A stretch of DNA of 64,000 nt from contig NZ_NBZV01000013.1 of NCBI RefSeq assembly GCF_002379095.1, positions 30,345 through 94,344 of the forward strand. The letters are read 5' to 3'. Shown one piece after another: positions 1 to 8,986 of this stretch. This stretch comes from Polaromonas sp. AER18D-145. GTDB lineage: Bacteria; Pseudomonadota; Gammaproteobacteria; Burkholderiales; Burkholderiaceae_C. How positions within the stretch are numbered: position 1 is the stretch's first letter; the number at the start of each line of letters is the position of its first letter. The notes beneath the pieces were generated by a model. That model was not told the DNA's origin, did no database searches, and worked only from the letters and a program-made list of their open reading frames with translations. The position numbers and the translations under genes were made by a program.

Positions 1-386
1 GAGACCTGGCTTTTGCGCTGGTCACCCGACCCAAAATCGACCGAGGGGCTCAGGTCCAGCAGGAACCAGCTGGCCATTTCGCGGTCTTCGGTGAACACAC
101 GCACATGCGGCGACTGCAGGCGCGCGGTCACGTTCCAGTCGATGTGGCGCACGTCGTCGTGGTGCTGGTACTCGCGCAGGTCGGCCAGGTCCATGCCGGT
201 GCCGCGCATCAAGGTGCGGTAGTCGCCCTGCAGCAGGCCGTCGAGCCGGCGCAGCACGGTCCACTCGAGACGGCGCAGCACGTGCTCGGCGCTGCCATGG
301 CTGCCAGCGTGCACCCGGGCCACCGACGCCTGGACGGGGGCTTCGGCAGGTTCGGGTTGGACGGATTTGCGGAACCAGTTTTTCAT
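1..386 (-). CDS. DUF58 domain protein, partial (3' end outside window)
   Basis: Reading leftward from an ATG at 386, the frame stays open to the window edge (about 128 codons). Family DUF58 is recognisable from the order of motifs: an arginine-rich start, a GxGxDxxDLReY block, then HIDWNVTAR and a segment ending in FLLDLSPS. DUF58 proteins are usually membrane-linked, carry a vWA-like C-terminal half, and work with MoxR AAA ATPases in assembling or activating metal-dependent complexes. Here it follows the moxR-like gene at 620-1630 on the same strand, which supports that pairing. The 233 bp between the two genes hold a dispersed repeat (434-616), so co-transcription would have to cross it. 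Only the N-terminal half is visible, so the vWA part is not checked. Confidence 0.85.
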   Translation of the reverse strand, partial: MKNWFRKSVQPEPAEAPVQASVARVHAGSHGSAEHVLRRLEWTVLRRLDGLLQGDYRTLMRGTGMDLADLREYQHHDDVRHIDWNVTARLQSPHVRVFTEDREMASWFLLDLSPSVDFGSGDQRKSQV

Positions 387-433
387 GACCGGTCACCACC
401 TCGTGTAGGGCAACCGGCGAGGGGCCCTCTGCT

Positions 434-616
434 TCAAGCAGGGGCCGCGGATCTGGCTTTGCCAGTCCGCAGGCGCAGCGGCCCCCGAGGGGCTGGAGCC
501 TGCGGCTCCAAACCTGCCTGCGCAGGTTTGGACAGGCGACAGAAGCGAAGCCTCCGGCGAGCGGCGGCCTGCAAGGCCTCGGGAGCTACACGCAGTGAGC
601 GACCGTGGGGGCCACA
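434..616 (+). repeat. Family A hairpin repeat, copy A1 (expanded)
   Basis: Begins tcaagcaggggccgcgg and ends cgtgggggccaca, 3 bp from the moxR stop codon at 620-622. The core can fold with outer arms GGGGCCGC/GCGGCCCC and an inner arm CGGAtctGGC/GCCagTCCG. About 90 bp of extra sequence separate core and tail compared with the copy at 35142-35240; the tail cgcagtgagcgaccgtgggggccaca is the same in both. Confidence 0.75.
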
Positions 617-619
617 TTT

Positions 620-1630
<1,011 letters not shown>

Positions 1631-1641
1631 GGGGAGGTCCT

Positions 1642-2550
1642 TCAGAAGGGAGGCAAGCCGACGGCGGCCGCGGCGTTTTCAATCGGCACGGCAAAGGCGA
1701 TGCCGACAAAGCTGCGCTGCTGGTTGGGGTTGAGGATGGCGGTGACGATGCCGACCACCTCGCCGTCCATGGTCACCAGCGGGCCGCCGGAGTTGCCGGG
1801 GTTGGCGGCCGCGTCAAACTGGATCAGGTTGGTCATTTCCTGCTTGCCTTCGGGAGAGCGGAAGGTGCGCTTGAGGCCGGAGATCACGCCCGCCGATGCC
1901 GACGGCCCGATGCCGAAGGGGTAGCCCACGGCCAGCACATGGTCGCCGGACGCCAGGTCGCCGGTGGAACGCATGGTCGCCGCAATCATGTCGTCGGGGA
2001 TCTTGTGCGCCTGCAGCACCGCCAGGTCGTTTTCGGGCTGGGCGCCGATGATGTGGGCGGTGGACTCCAGCCCGTCGGAAAACACCACCTTGATGGTCTG
2101 CGCCCCCTGCACCACATGCAGGTTGGTCAGGATGATGCCTTTGTCCACAATCACCACGCCGGTGCCGACGCCGTACTCCTGGTCTTCCTTGCCGTTCTTG
2201 CTTTTACCGTAGCCAGTGACGCGCACCACCGAGGGGCGAATGGTGTCGTAGGCCTTGGCAACGGCCGAGGGCAACTGGGTGGTTTCCAGCGTTTTCAGGA
2301 CGGCGGCGTTGATGTCGGCCTGCGTCAGCTTGCGTGGCTGCGGCCGCAGCGCCAGCGAGAGGCTGAGGGCCAGCAACAGCGCCATCACGGCCAGCGCGGT
2401 CCAAAGCAGGCGCGGGTTGGACAGCGAGAAGAAACGTGTTCGGGGGGCAGGCGCAAGGACCTGCCCGGCTTGCGCCTGCTGCCCTGGCGCCTCCGCGGGA
2501 GGGGGTCTGCTGGAGCTGCTGTAGAGGGCTGGCCTGCGCATCCGTGTCAC
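1642..2550 (-). CDS. Membrane-anchored trypsin-like serine protease (S1C, no PDZ)
   Basis: 302 residues. A proline- and serine-rich cytoplasmic head is followed by one membrane segment at about residues 47-68, then a periplasmic trypsin-like domain. The catalytic triad is visible: His145 in TNLHVV, Asp175 in ENDLAVL and Ser254 in GNSGGP. No PDZ domain follows, so it is shorter than DegP/DegS (which have one or two) and cannot use a PDZ-based activation mechanism. It starts a minus-strand run with moxR and the DUF58 gene; the gap to moxR is only 11 bp, suggesting one transcript. A periplasmic quality-control or signalling role is inference. The divergent neighbour is tatD, with about 130 bp of shared promoter region. 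Confidence 0.9.
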   Translation of the reverse strand: MTRMRRPALYSSSSRPPPAEAPGQQAQAGQVLAPAPRTRFFSLSNPRLLWTALAVMALLLALSLSLALRPQPRKLTQADINAAVLKTLETTQLPSAVAKAYDTIRPSVVRVTGYGKSKNGKEDQEYGVGTGVVIVDKGIILTNLHVVQGAQTIKVVFSDGLESTAHIIGAQPENDLAVLQAHKIPDDMIAATMRSTGDLASGDHVLAVGYPFGIGPSASAGVISGLKRTFRSPEGKQEMTNLIQFDAAANPGNSGGPLVTMDGEVVGIVTAILNPNQQRSFVGIAFAVPIENAAAAVGLPPF

Positions 2551-2679
2551 CTGTGAAAAGGGTTTTTCCGGGATTTTTGGACTGACGATTGCACGGTATC
2601 ACGTCTGGCGCAACCCTGCATATTCTTCAGGCATCCGTGGGGTCATCGCGGCTGGCGGGCGATCAGGCATCATGGAGAA

Positions 2680-3528
2680 ATGCCTCACTGGATAGATACC
2701 CATTGCCACCTCGATGCCGCCGAATTCGACAAGGACCGTGTCGCCGTGCGGGCGCGGGCGGCGGCCGCCGGCGTGGCGCATTGTGTGTTGCCGGCGGTCG
2801 GGGTGGCTGACTTTGCGGCCGTGCGTACACTGGCGCACGATTTTGGGGACAGTTATGCGCTGGGCATCCACCCCTTGTTTGTCGGCCAGGCACAGGAGGG
2901 CGATCTGGCCGCGCTCGATGCCGAACTCGCCCTGCGAAAAACCGACGCCCGGCTGGTTGCGGTGGGCGAAATCGGGCTCGATTATTTTGTGCCGGCCCTG
3001 ACACAAAGCCCTTTGCGCGAGCGCCAGGAGCATTTCTACCGCGAGCAGCTCCTGCTGGCACGCAAGCACGGCCTGCCGGTGATCCTGCATGTGCGCCGCT
3101 CCGCCGACAAACTGCTCAAGCACCTGCGCGAGCTCGCGCCGCAGGACGGCTGGCGCGGCATTGCGCACGCTTTCAACGGCAGCCGGCAACAGGCCGATGA
3201 ATTCCTCAAGCTGGGCCTCAAGCTCGGTTTTGGCGGGGCCGTCACTTTTGAGCCGGCGCGGCAGCTCAGGCGCCTGGCGGCCGAATTGCCGCTGGAGGCA
3301 CTGGTGCTGGAAACCGATTCGCCGGACATTCCGCCGCACTGGCTGTACGCCACGGCGCAGCAGCGCGGCGGGGGCCAAGCCCAGGGGCGCAACGAGCCGG
3401 CCGAGTTGCCGCGCATCGCCGCGGTGGTGGCTGAACTGCGTGGCATGACGCTCGATGCCCTGGCGCTGGCGACCACGGCCAACGCCGGCGCGGCCCTGCC
3501 CGGGCTGCAGGCCCTGTCGGCATGCTGA
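2680..3528 (+). CDS. TatD-family metal-dependent hydrolase (DNase)
   Basis: 282 residues, close to the usual 255-280. The TIM-barrel metal ligands are in place: DTHCHLD at the N terminus, GEIGLDY near residue 90, ILHVRRS and HAFNGS in the middle, and ETDSPDIPP towards the end. TatD enzymes are cytoplasmic metal-dependent nucleases/deacylases linked to DNA repair and turnover. The ATG at 2680 follows a GGAGAA ribosome site. The stop overlaps the start of the next gene (ATG at 3522, TGA at 3526-3528), so the DNA glycosylase downstream is probably translationally coupled. A few residues near 230 (GGGQAQGRNEPAELP) are the ordinary TatD loop. Confidence 0.93.
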   Translation: MPHWIDTHCHLDAAEFDKDRVAVRARAAAAGVAHCVLPAVGVADFAAVRTLAHDFGDSYALGIHPLFVGQAQEGDLAALDAELALRKTDARLVAVGEIGLDYFVPALTQSPLRERQEHFYREQLLLARKHGLPVILHVRRSADKLLKHLRELAPQDGWRGIAHAFNGSRQQADEFLKLGLKLGFGGAVTFEPARQLRRLAAELPLEALVLETDSPDIPPHWLYATAQQRGGGQAQGRNEPAELPRIAAVVAELRGMTLDALALATTANAGAALPGLQALSAC

Positions 3529-4103
3529 CCGGTCTGGCGCCGCTGGTCAGCCGCCGGACCCGTGTGCTCATCCTCGGCAGTTTCCCCGGCGTGGCCTCGC
3601 TGGCCGCGCAGCAGTACTACGGCCATCCGCAAAACCAGTTCTGGAAAATTCTGCAAGCGATTTGGCCCTCCAGCCCAATACCAGTGGGCGTAGACAGCTA
3701 TCAAAGTCGTAGCGAATGGCTGCTCGACAGGCAACTGGGCGTCTGGGACGTGTATGCCGCCTGCGAACGCGAGGGCAGCCTGGACAGCCGCATCCGCCAG
3801 CCGGTGGTCAACGATTTCGCGCAGATGCTGCAACAGTGCCCGGCGCTGGAAGTCATCGCCCACAACGGCGGCGAGAGTTTCAAACATGCCCGAAAAATTG
3901 CCCCCACGCTTGCCACTTCGTGTGCTGCGCAGCCCCCTGAGGGGGCTATTTCGCCTTGGGGCGGCCCGGCGGCGAAATGCCGCGAGACCGCCATCGCGTT
4001 TTATCAATTACCGTCCACCAGCCCGGCGAATGCCTCCTGGACGTTTGAGCGCAAACTCGCTGCCTGGCGCGACGTATTTGAAAAACACAGATTGACCGAT
4101 TGA
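3522..4103 (+). CDS. DNA-deoxyinosine/uracil glycosylase (UDG superfamily), carrying repeat-derived segments
   Basis: 193 residues. The start matches the hypoxanthine-DNA glycosylase branch of the UDG superfamily: VLILGSFPG, then YYGHPQNQFWKIL with the expected Asn, WDVYAACEREGSLD, and a C-terminal LPSTSPANA motif. It would excise deaminated purines (and possibly uracil) from DNA. It overlaps tatD by 7 bp and is followed 4 bp later by a methyltransferase-like gene. Two stretches look foreign at DNA level: 3661-3713 matches dispersed repeat family B, and 3928-3976 resembles a family A piece, encoding a Gly/Pro/Ala-rich patch (PPEGAISPWGGPAAK) between IAHNGG and LPSTSPANA. The frame is kept, but whether the second insertion spoils folding is open. 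Confidence 0.82.
   Translation: MLTGLAPLVSRRTRVLILGSFPGVASLAAQQYYGHPQNQFWKILQAIWPSSPIPVGVDSYQSRSEWLLDRQLGVWDVYAACEREGSLDSRIRQPVVNDFAQMLQQCPALEVIAHNGGESFKHARKIAPTLATSCAAQPPEGAISPWGGPAAKCRETAIAFYQLPSTSPANASWTFERKLAAWRDVFEKHRLTD
3661..3713 (+). repeat. Family B repeat, copy B1 (inside glycosylase ORF)
   Basis: ggccctccagcccaatacc, a gggcg block, then agctatcaaagtcgtagc: the same order as the intergenic copies at 62353 and 63690. The family pattern is a t-rich lead, ggcctccagccct, ~10 variable bases, gggcgcaagcagctat, then an A/T core ending in atagc. It is read in frame by the glycosylase gene. Confidence 0.65.
3928..3976 (+). repeat. Family A-like fragment inside glycosylase ORF
   Basis: gcgcagccccctgaggggg followed by a ttggggcggcccggcggcg block, which matches the GC-rich hairpin half of family A copies such as 47980-48063 (gcccccgcgggggctggcc, then cttggggcggcc). 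It interrupts the protein between conserved motifs without shifting the frame. Confidence 0.55.
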
Positions 4104-4107
4104 CCCG

Positions 4108-4890
4108 ATGGCCCGCAAAGAAACCAGCATCAACCTCAACAAGCTTCCACAGGCAGAACTGCCCGAGGTGAATTTTTCCGATTACGGCGACGTCCGCTAC
4201 CTGCACCTGGGCACGCAGTGGGTGCAGGGCTCCATGCTGCTGGACAAACCGTTCGACATCGAGCTGGAATATGTCCAGCGCATGATGGTCTGGCTGCTGC
4301 TTGCCGAATCCGGCACGGTGGCTGCGCGACACGCGATGCAACTGGGCCTGGGGTCGGCAGCGCTGACCAAGTTCTGCTACAAGAAACTGAAGATGAAAAC
4401 CACGGCCATCGAGCTCAACCCGCAGGTGCTGGCCGCCTGCCGGCTGTGGTTCAAGCTGCCCGCCGATGACCTGCGCCTGAAGGTCATCTTGGCCGACGCC
4501 GCGCAGGAAATCCGCAAGGCGGCGCACCACGGCACCGTGGACGCGCTGCAGGTGGACCTGTACGACCACGAAGCGGCCGCGCCTGTGCTCGACAGCGCGG
4601 ACTTCTACGCGGATTGCCGCGAGCTGCTCAGCGAGGACGGCGTCATGACGGTCAACCTGTTCGGGCGCGACTCCAGCTACATCAGCTCGCTGGAAAAAAT
4701 CGCCGAGGTCTTCGGCCCCGAATCCGTCTGGGCCTTCAAGCCGACGCGCGAGGGCAACACCGTCGTGGCGGCGCAACGTGAGCCGACCCGGCCCGAGCGG
4801 ACGGAGCTTTCGCAACGGGCCGAGGTGATCGAGTCCCGCTTCGGCCTGCCCGCCAAAAAGTGGCTGAGGCTGTTCAAACCCGTTTTTTGA
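4108..4890 (+). CDS. Spermidine-synthase-like SAM-dependent methyltransferase-fold protein
   Basis: 260 residues with the Rossmann core of the spermidine synthase family: MQLGLGSAAL at about 77-86 (glycine loop), IELNP at 101-105 (acidic ribose-binding position) and VDLYDHEAA further on. It lacks the N-terminal beta-hairpin domain typical of true SpeE (about 280-310 residues), so polyamine synthesis is not assured; many such genes are annotated only as fused or SpeE-like methyltransferases. The ATG at 4108 is 4 bp after the glycosylase stop, so it is likely part of the tatD transcript. The C-terminal tail (about 35 residues, Arg/Glu-rich) is outside the core. Substrate unknown. Confidence 0.75.
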   Translation: MARKETSINLNKLPQAELPEVNFSDYGDVRYLHLGTQWVQGSMLLDKPFDIELEYVQRMMVWLLLAESGTVAARHAMQLGLGSAALTKFCYKKLKMKTTAIELNPQVLAACRLWFKLPADDLRLKVILADAAQEIRKAAHHGTVDALQVDLYDHEAAAPVLDSADFYADCRELLSEDGVMTVNLFGRDSSYISSLEKIAEVFGPESVWAFKPTREGNTVVAAQREPTRPERTELSQRAEVIESRFGLPAKKWLRLFKPVF

Positions 4891-4943
4891 GAGTTCCCCG
4901 AGAAGTTCTCCGTCGCAAGGGGGTGATCAGTTAAAGTGCCTGC

Positions 4944-6749
4944 ATGCGTGCTGCCGTGCCTCCCAAACACCCCCCTGAATCCACCACCCGGTCCGCCGCG
5001 CCGGCCGGGCCGCTGGACTGGCGCCGGCTGGTGGAGTGGCTCAGTGACGACGGGCTGATCTCGGCGGCCGAGGCGCAACGCACGATTGCGCGTTGCTCGC
5101 AGGTCCAGAGCGCGCAGCATCCGCTGATCCGGCTGGCCAGCGTCAGCATGACCCGCGTGTCCGACGGCAAGCCGCTGGACATTGAAACCATTTCCCAGTG
5201 GCTGGCTGGCCGGGCCGGCCTGGGCTACCTGCGCATCGACCCCCTGAAGGTGGACGTGGGCAAGGTGGCCGACACCATGTCGGCCGTGTATGCCGAACGC
5301 CACAAGGTGCTGCCGGTGCAGGTCACTCCGTCCGAGGTGGTGGTGGCGACCGCCGAGCCCTTCGTCACCGACTGGGTCTCCGAGGTCGAACGCCAGGCCA
5401 AGCGCAGCGTGCGCCTGGTGGTGGCCAACCCGCTGGAAATTGCCCGCTACACCGCCGAGTTTTTCGCGCTGGCCAAGTCGGTGAAGGCGGCCATGAAGGC
5501 CGGCGGCAACGCCGGCGCCGCCAGTTTCGAGCAACTGGTGGAGCTGGGCAAAACCAACAAGCAGCTCGACGCCAACGACCAGGGCGTGGTGCAGGTGGTG
5601 GACTGGCTCTGGCAATACGCCTTTGACCAACGCGCCAGCGACATTCACCTGGAGCCGCGGCGCGACCAGGGCGTGATCCGCTTTCGCATCGACGGCGTGT
5701 TGCACCCGGTTTACCAGTTGCCCATGGGGGTGCATAACGCGATGACGGCACGCATCAAGCTGCTGGGCCGCATGGACGTGGTCGAGAAGCGCCGGCCGCA
5801 GGACGGCCGCATCAAGACCCGCAACCCGCGCGGCGACGAAATCGAAATGCGGCTGTCCACCTTGCCGACGGCCTTCGGCGAAAAAATGGTGATGCGGATT
5901 TTTGACCCCGACACCACCGTCAAGGACCTCGACGCACTGGGCTTTTCCCAGCATGACGCGACGCGCTGGGAGCAGCTCGTCAAGCGGCCCTATGGCATCG
6001 TGCTGGTGACCGGGCCGACCGGCTCGGGCAAAACCACCACGCTGTATTCGACGCTCAAACGCATCGCCACCGAAGAGGTCAACGTCAGCACCATCGAAGA
6101 CCCGATCGAGATGATCGAGCCGGCCTTCAACCAGACCCAGGTGCAGGCGCACCTCGATTTCGATTTCCCGGAAGGCCTGCGCGCGCTGATGCGGCAGGAC
6201 CCGGACATCATCATGGTCGGCGAGATCCGCGACCTGCAGACCGCGGAAATGGCGGTGCAGGCGGCACTGACCGGGCACCTGGTCTTCAGCACGCTGCACA
6301 CCAACGACGCGCCTTCGGCGGTGTCGCGCCTGATGGAACTCGGCGTCCCCTCCTATTTGATCAACGCCACCTTGCTGGGTGTGCTGGCGCAGCGGCTGGT
6401 GCGCACGCTGTGTCCGCAGTGCCGCGAAAAAGACGAAGGCAGTTCGCGCGAAACGCTCACGGAAATCGTCAAGCCCTGGCAGATCAACGGTGCCTATCAG
6501 CCTTACAAGCCGGCCGGCTGTGTTGATTGCCGCATGACCGGCTTCCTGGGCCGCATGGGGTTGTATGAACTGCTGACGGTGACCGAGGCCTTCAAGGACA
6601 AGGTCACCAAAGAGCCCAGCATCGACGCGCTGCGGCGCCAGGCCGTGGCCGACGGCATGCGGCCGCTGCGGCTGGCGGGCGCGCTCAAGGTGGCTGAAGG
6701 CCTGACCACCATCGAGGAAATCCTTTCCACGACGCCGCCCATGGCCTGA
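4944..6749 (+). CDS. GspE/PulE/PilB-type secretion ATPase
   Basis: 601 residues. The N-terminal MshEN-like domain (about 25-190) is followed by the AAA-type motor: Walker A GPTGSGKTTT at 357-366, an Asp box EDPIEM, Walker B MRQDPDIIMVGEIRD and a His box LVFSTLHTNDA. A four-cysteine zinc site is present (C490, C493, C526, C529), as in GspE and PilB. Such hexameric ATPases power type II secretion or type IV pilus extension from the cytoplasmic face of the inner membrane. No other secretion or pilus gene is nearby, so it is an orphan and the partner machine cannot be named. A perfect 22-nt palindrome followed by T residues ends the gene. Confidence 0.9.
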   Translation: MRAAVPPKHPPESTTRSAAPAGPLDWRRLVEWLSDDGLISAAEAQRTIARCSQVQSAQHPLIRLASVSMTRVSDGKPLDIETISQWLAGRAGLGYLRIDPLKVDVGKVADTMSAVYAERHKVLPVQVTPSEVVVATAEPFVTDWVSEVERQAKRSVRLVVANPLEIARYTAEFFALAKSVKAAMKAGGNAGAASFEQLVELGKTNKQLDANDQGVVQVVDWLWQYAFDQRASDIHLEPRRDQGVIRFRIDGVLHPVYQLPMGVHNAMTARIKLLGRMDVVEKRRPQDGRIKTRNPRGDEIEMRLSTLPTAFGEKMVMRIFDPDTTVKDLDALGFSQHDATRWEQLVKRPYGIVLVTGPTGSGKTTTLYSTLKRIATEEVNVSTIEDPIEMIEPAFNQTQVQAHLDFDFPEGLRALMRQDPDIIMVGEIRDLQTAEMAVQAALTGHLVFSTLHTNDAPSAVSRLMELGVPSYLINATLLGVLAQRLVRTLCPQCREKDEGSSRETLTEIVKPWQINGAYQPYKPAGCVDCRMTGFLGRMGLYELLTVTEAFKDKVTKEPSIDALRRQAVADGMRPLRLAGALKVAEGLTTIEEILSTTPPMA

Positions 6750-6750
6750 A

Positions 6751-6781
6751 GCCTGTCCCGGCCGGGACAGGCGGATTTTTT
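6751..6781 (+). terminator. Intrinsic terminator after the GspE-type gene
   Basis: GCCTGTCCCGG/CCGGGACAGGC is a perfect 22-nt palindrome at 6751-6772, starting one base after the stop codon, and is followed by six T residues at 6776-6781. Confidence 0.85.
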
Positions 6782-6876
6782 CTGCCGCTTTTTTGCGTAA
6801 GTGAAAGCCACATCCCCTTCAGGGGCAATTACATGCACAATCCAGCGATTCATTCTTTAGTTAGAGGAGACAAACC

Positions 6877-7365
6877 GTGAATATCAAGAGTCAGAAAGAC
6901 TTTTTTTGCGGCCTGATGTTCATGGCCGTCGGAGGCGCATTCGCATGGGGCGCCAGTACTTACAACGTCGGTACGGGCGCGCGCATGGGCCCCGGCTACT
7001 TCCCGCTGATGCTGGGTGTGTTGCTGGCCGTCATTGGCGCCGCGATCACCTTCACCGCACTGGTGGTTGAAACCGAGGGCGGCGGCAAGATCGGCAAGAT
7101 TGCCTGGAAGCCGCTTATCTTCGTGATTTCCGCCAACGTCGTGTTTGGCATCCTGCTGGCGGGCCTGCCCGCCATCAAGTTCCCGGCCTTCGGCATGATT
7201 GTGGCGATTTACGCCCTGACCTTCATTGCCAGCATGGCGGAAGCCGGCTGGAAATTCAAGACCACCTTGATCCTCGCGACGGTGCTGGCCGTCGGCAGCT
7301 ACATCGCCTTTGTTCTGGCGCTGAAGCTGCAGTTCCCGGTGTGGCCGTCCTTCATCACGGGCTAA
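6877..7365 (+). CDS. tctB: Tripartite tricarboxylate transporter, small membrane subunit (TctB)
   Basis: 162 residues with four predicted membrane helices and the TctB signature start (KDFFCGLMFMAVGGAFAWGA). It is the small integral-membrane subunit of a TTT-family, binding-protein-dependent secondary transporter. The GTG start at 6877 is preceded by AGAGGAG at the right distance, and no ATG nearby fits better. It is 10 bp upstream of tctA, and the periplasmic binding subunit follows at 8987, so the order is B-A-C. The transported acid cannot be read from sequence; TTT systems take citrate and other carboxylates. Confidence 0.93.
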   Translation: MNIKSQKDFFCGLMFMAVGGAFAWGASTYNVGTGARMGPGYFPLMLGVLLAVIGAAITFTALVVETEGGGKIGKIAWKPLIFVISANVVFGILLAGLPAIKFPAFGMIVAIYALTFIASMAEAGWKFKTTLILATVLAVGSYIAFVLALKLQFPVWPSFITG

Positions 7366-7375
7366 GGAAAATAAA

Positions 7376-8887
7376 ATGGATCTGATTACAAATTTGTCCT
7401 TGGGTTTCAGCGTGGCATTCACGCCGATCAACCTGATGTATGCCTTTTTTGGCTGCGTTCTGGGTACGCTGATCGGCGTACTGCCGGGCATCGGCCCTGT
7501 CGCCACCATCGCGATGCTGCTGCCGGCCACCTATGCGCTGCCACCGGTGTCCGCGCTGATCATGCTGGCCGGCATTTATTACGGTTCCCAGTACGGCGGT
7601 TCGACCACCGCCATCCTGGTGAACCTGCCGGGCGAGTCGTCGTCTGTGGTGACCTGTATCGACGGTTACCAGATGGCCAGAAAGGGTCGAGCGGGGCCGG
7701 CGCTGGCCGCTGCCGGACTTGGTTCGTTTTTTGCCGGCAGCGTGGGCACGCTGATCATCGCGGCGTTTGCGCCGCCGCTGACCGAACTGGCCTTCAAGTT
7801 CGGCCCGGCCGAGTATTTCGCCCTGATGGTGCTGGGCCTGATCGGCGCCGTGGTGCTGGCCTCGGGCTCGCTGCTCAAGGCGGTAGGCATGATTGTGCTG
7901 GGGCTGCTGCTGGGCCTGATCGGCACCGACGTGAACTCCGGCGTGGCGCGTTTCAGCTTTGATGTGCCTGAACTGACCGACGGCATCGGTTTTGTCGTGA
8001 TCGCCATGGGTGTGTTTGGTTACGGTGAGATCATCAGCAACCTGTCCCAGCCCGAGCATGAGCGCGAAGTCTTCACGGCCAGTGTGACGGGGCTGTTCCC
8101 CACCAAGCAGGATTTCAAGGACATGGCCCCGGCCGTGTTGCGCGGCACGGCCTTGGGTTCGGCCCTCGGCATCCTGCCCGGCGGTGGCGCCTTGCTGTCG
8201 GCCTTTGCCGCCTACACCCTGGAGAAGAAGATCAAGGGCCGTCCTGGTGAAGTGCCATTTGGCCAGGGCAACATCCGCGGTGTGGCCGCTCCTGAATCTG
8301 CCAACAACGCCGGCTCACAGACGTCGTTCATCCCGCTGCTGACGCTGGGCATTCCGCCCAACGCCGTGATGGCGCTGATGGTGGGCGCGATGACCATCCA
8401 CAACATCCAGCCTGGCCCGCAGGTCATGACCAGCAACCCCGAGCTGTTCTGGGGCCTGATTGCCTCGATGTGGATCGGCAATGCCATGCTGGTGATCCTG
8501 AACCTGCCACTGATCGGCATCTGGATCAAGCTGCTGACCATTCCCTACCGCCTGCTGTTTCCTGCGATTGTGCTGTTCTGCGCGATTGGCGTGTATTCGA
8601 CCAACAACAACACCTGGGACATCTGGATGGTGGCGATTTTCGGTGTGATTGGTTATGTTTTCATCAAGCTCGGGGCTGAGCCTGCGCCGCTGCTGCTGGG
8701 CTTCATCCTGGGCCCCATGATGGAAGAAAACCTGCGCCGGGCGCTGCTGCTCTCGCGCGGCGACTGGAGCGTGTTTGTGACCCGTCCGCTGTCTGCCGGC
8801 CTGCTTGCCGCCGGGGCGCTGCTGCTTGTGATCGTGCTTTTGCCGGCGGTCAAGAACAAGCGTGAAGAGGCTTTTGTCGAGGACTGA
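7376..8887 (+). CDS. tctA: Tripartite tricarboxylate transporter, large permease (TctA)
   Basis: 503 residues, the normal TctA length, with about 12 hydrophobic segments. Family motifs are visible: GTLIGVLPGIGPVATIAMLLP near the N terminus, the YYGSQYGGSTTAILVNLPGE block, and a second glycine-rich repeat GILPGGGALLSAF with PESANNAGSQ further on. It forms the transport channel in the inner membrane and uses the TctC/Bug protein at 8987 to capture substrate. The gene is 10 bp after tctB. A strong intrinsic terminator (8907-8934) sits just past the stop, so the binding protein may have its own promoter or be expressed by read-through. Confidence 0.95.
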   Translation: MDLITNLSLGFSVAFTPINLMYAFFGCVLGTLIGVLPGIGPVATIAMLLPATYALPPVSALIMLAGIYYGSQYGGSTTAILVNLPGESSSVVTCIDGYQMARKGRAGPALAAAGLGSFFAGSVGTLIIAAFAPPLTELAFKFGPAEYFALMVLGLIGAVVLASGSLLKAVGMIVLGLLLGLIGTDVNSGVARFSFDVPELTDGIGFVVIAMGVFGYGEIISNLSQPEHEREVFTASVTGLFPTKQDFKDMAPAVLRGTALGSALGILPGGGALLSAFAAYTLEKKIKGRPGEVPFGQGNIRGVAAPESANNAGSQTSFIPLLTLGIPPNAVMALMVGAMTIHNIQPGPQVMTSNPELFWGLIASMWIGNAMLVILNLPLIGIWIKLLTIPYRLLFPAIVLFCAIGVYSTNNNTWDIWMVAIFGVIGYVFIKLGAEPAPLLLGFILGPMMEENLRRALLLSRGDWSVFVTRPLSAGLLAAGALLLVIVLLPAVKNKREEAFVED

Positions 8888-8906
8888 CCCCTCGGCGACA
8901 GGCCCC

Positions 8907-8934
8907 AACGGCACCCTCGGGTGCCGTTTTTTTT
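8907..8934 (+). terminator. Intrinsic terminator between tctA and tctC
   Basis: AACGGCAC at 8907-8914 pairs with GTGCCGTT at 8921-8928 across a 6-base loop, followed by an unbroken T run to 8934. Confidence 0.88.
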
Positions 8935-8986
8935 GAGTGAAACTGTCCGAACCCTGCTATCCCGAAAACCGTTGCACAATGGCGAA

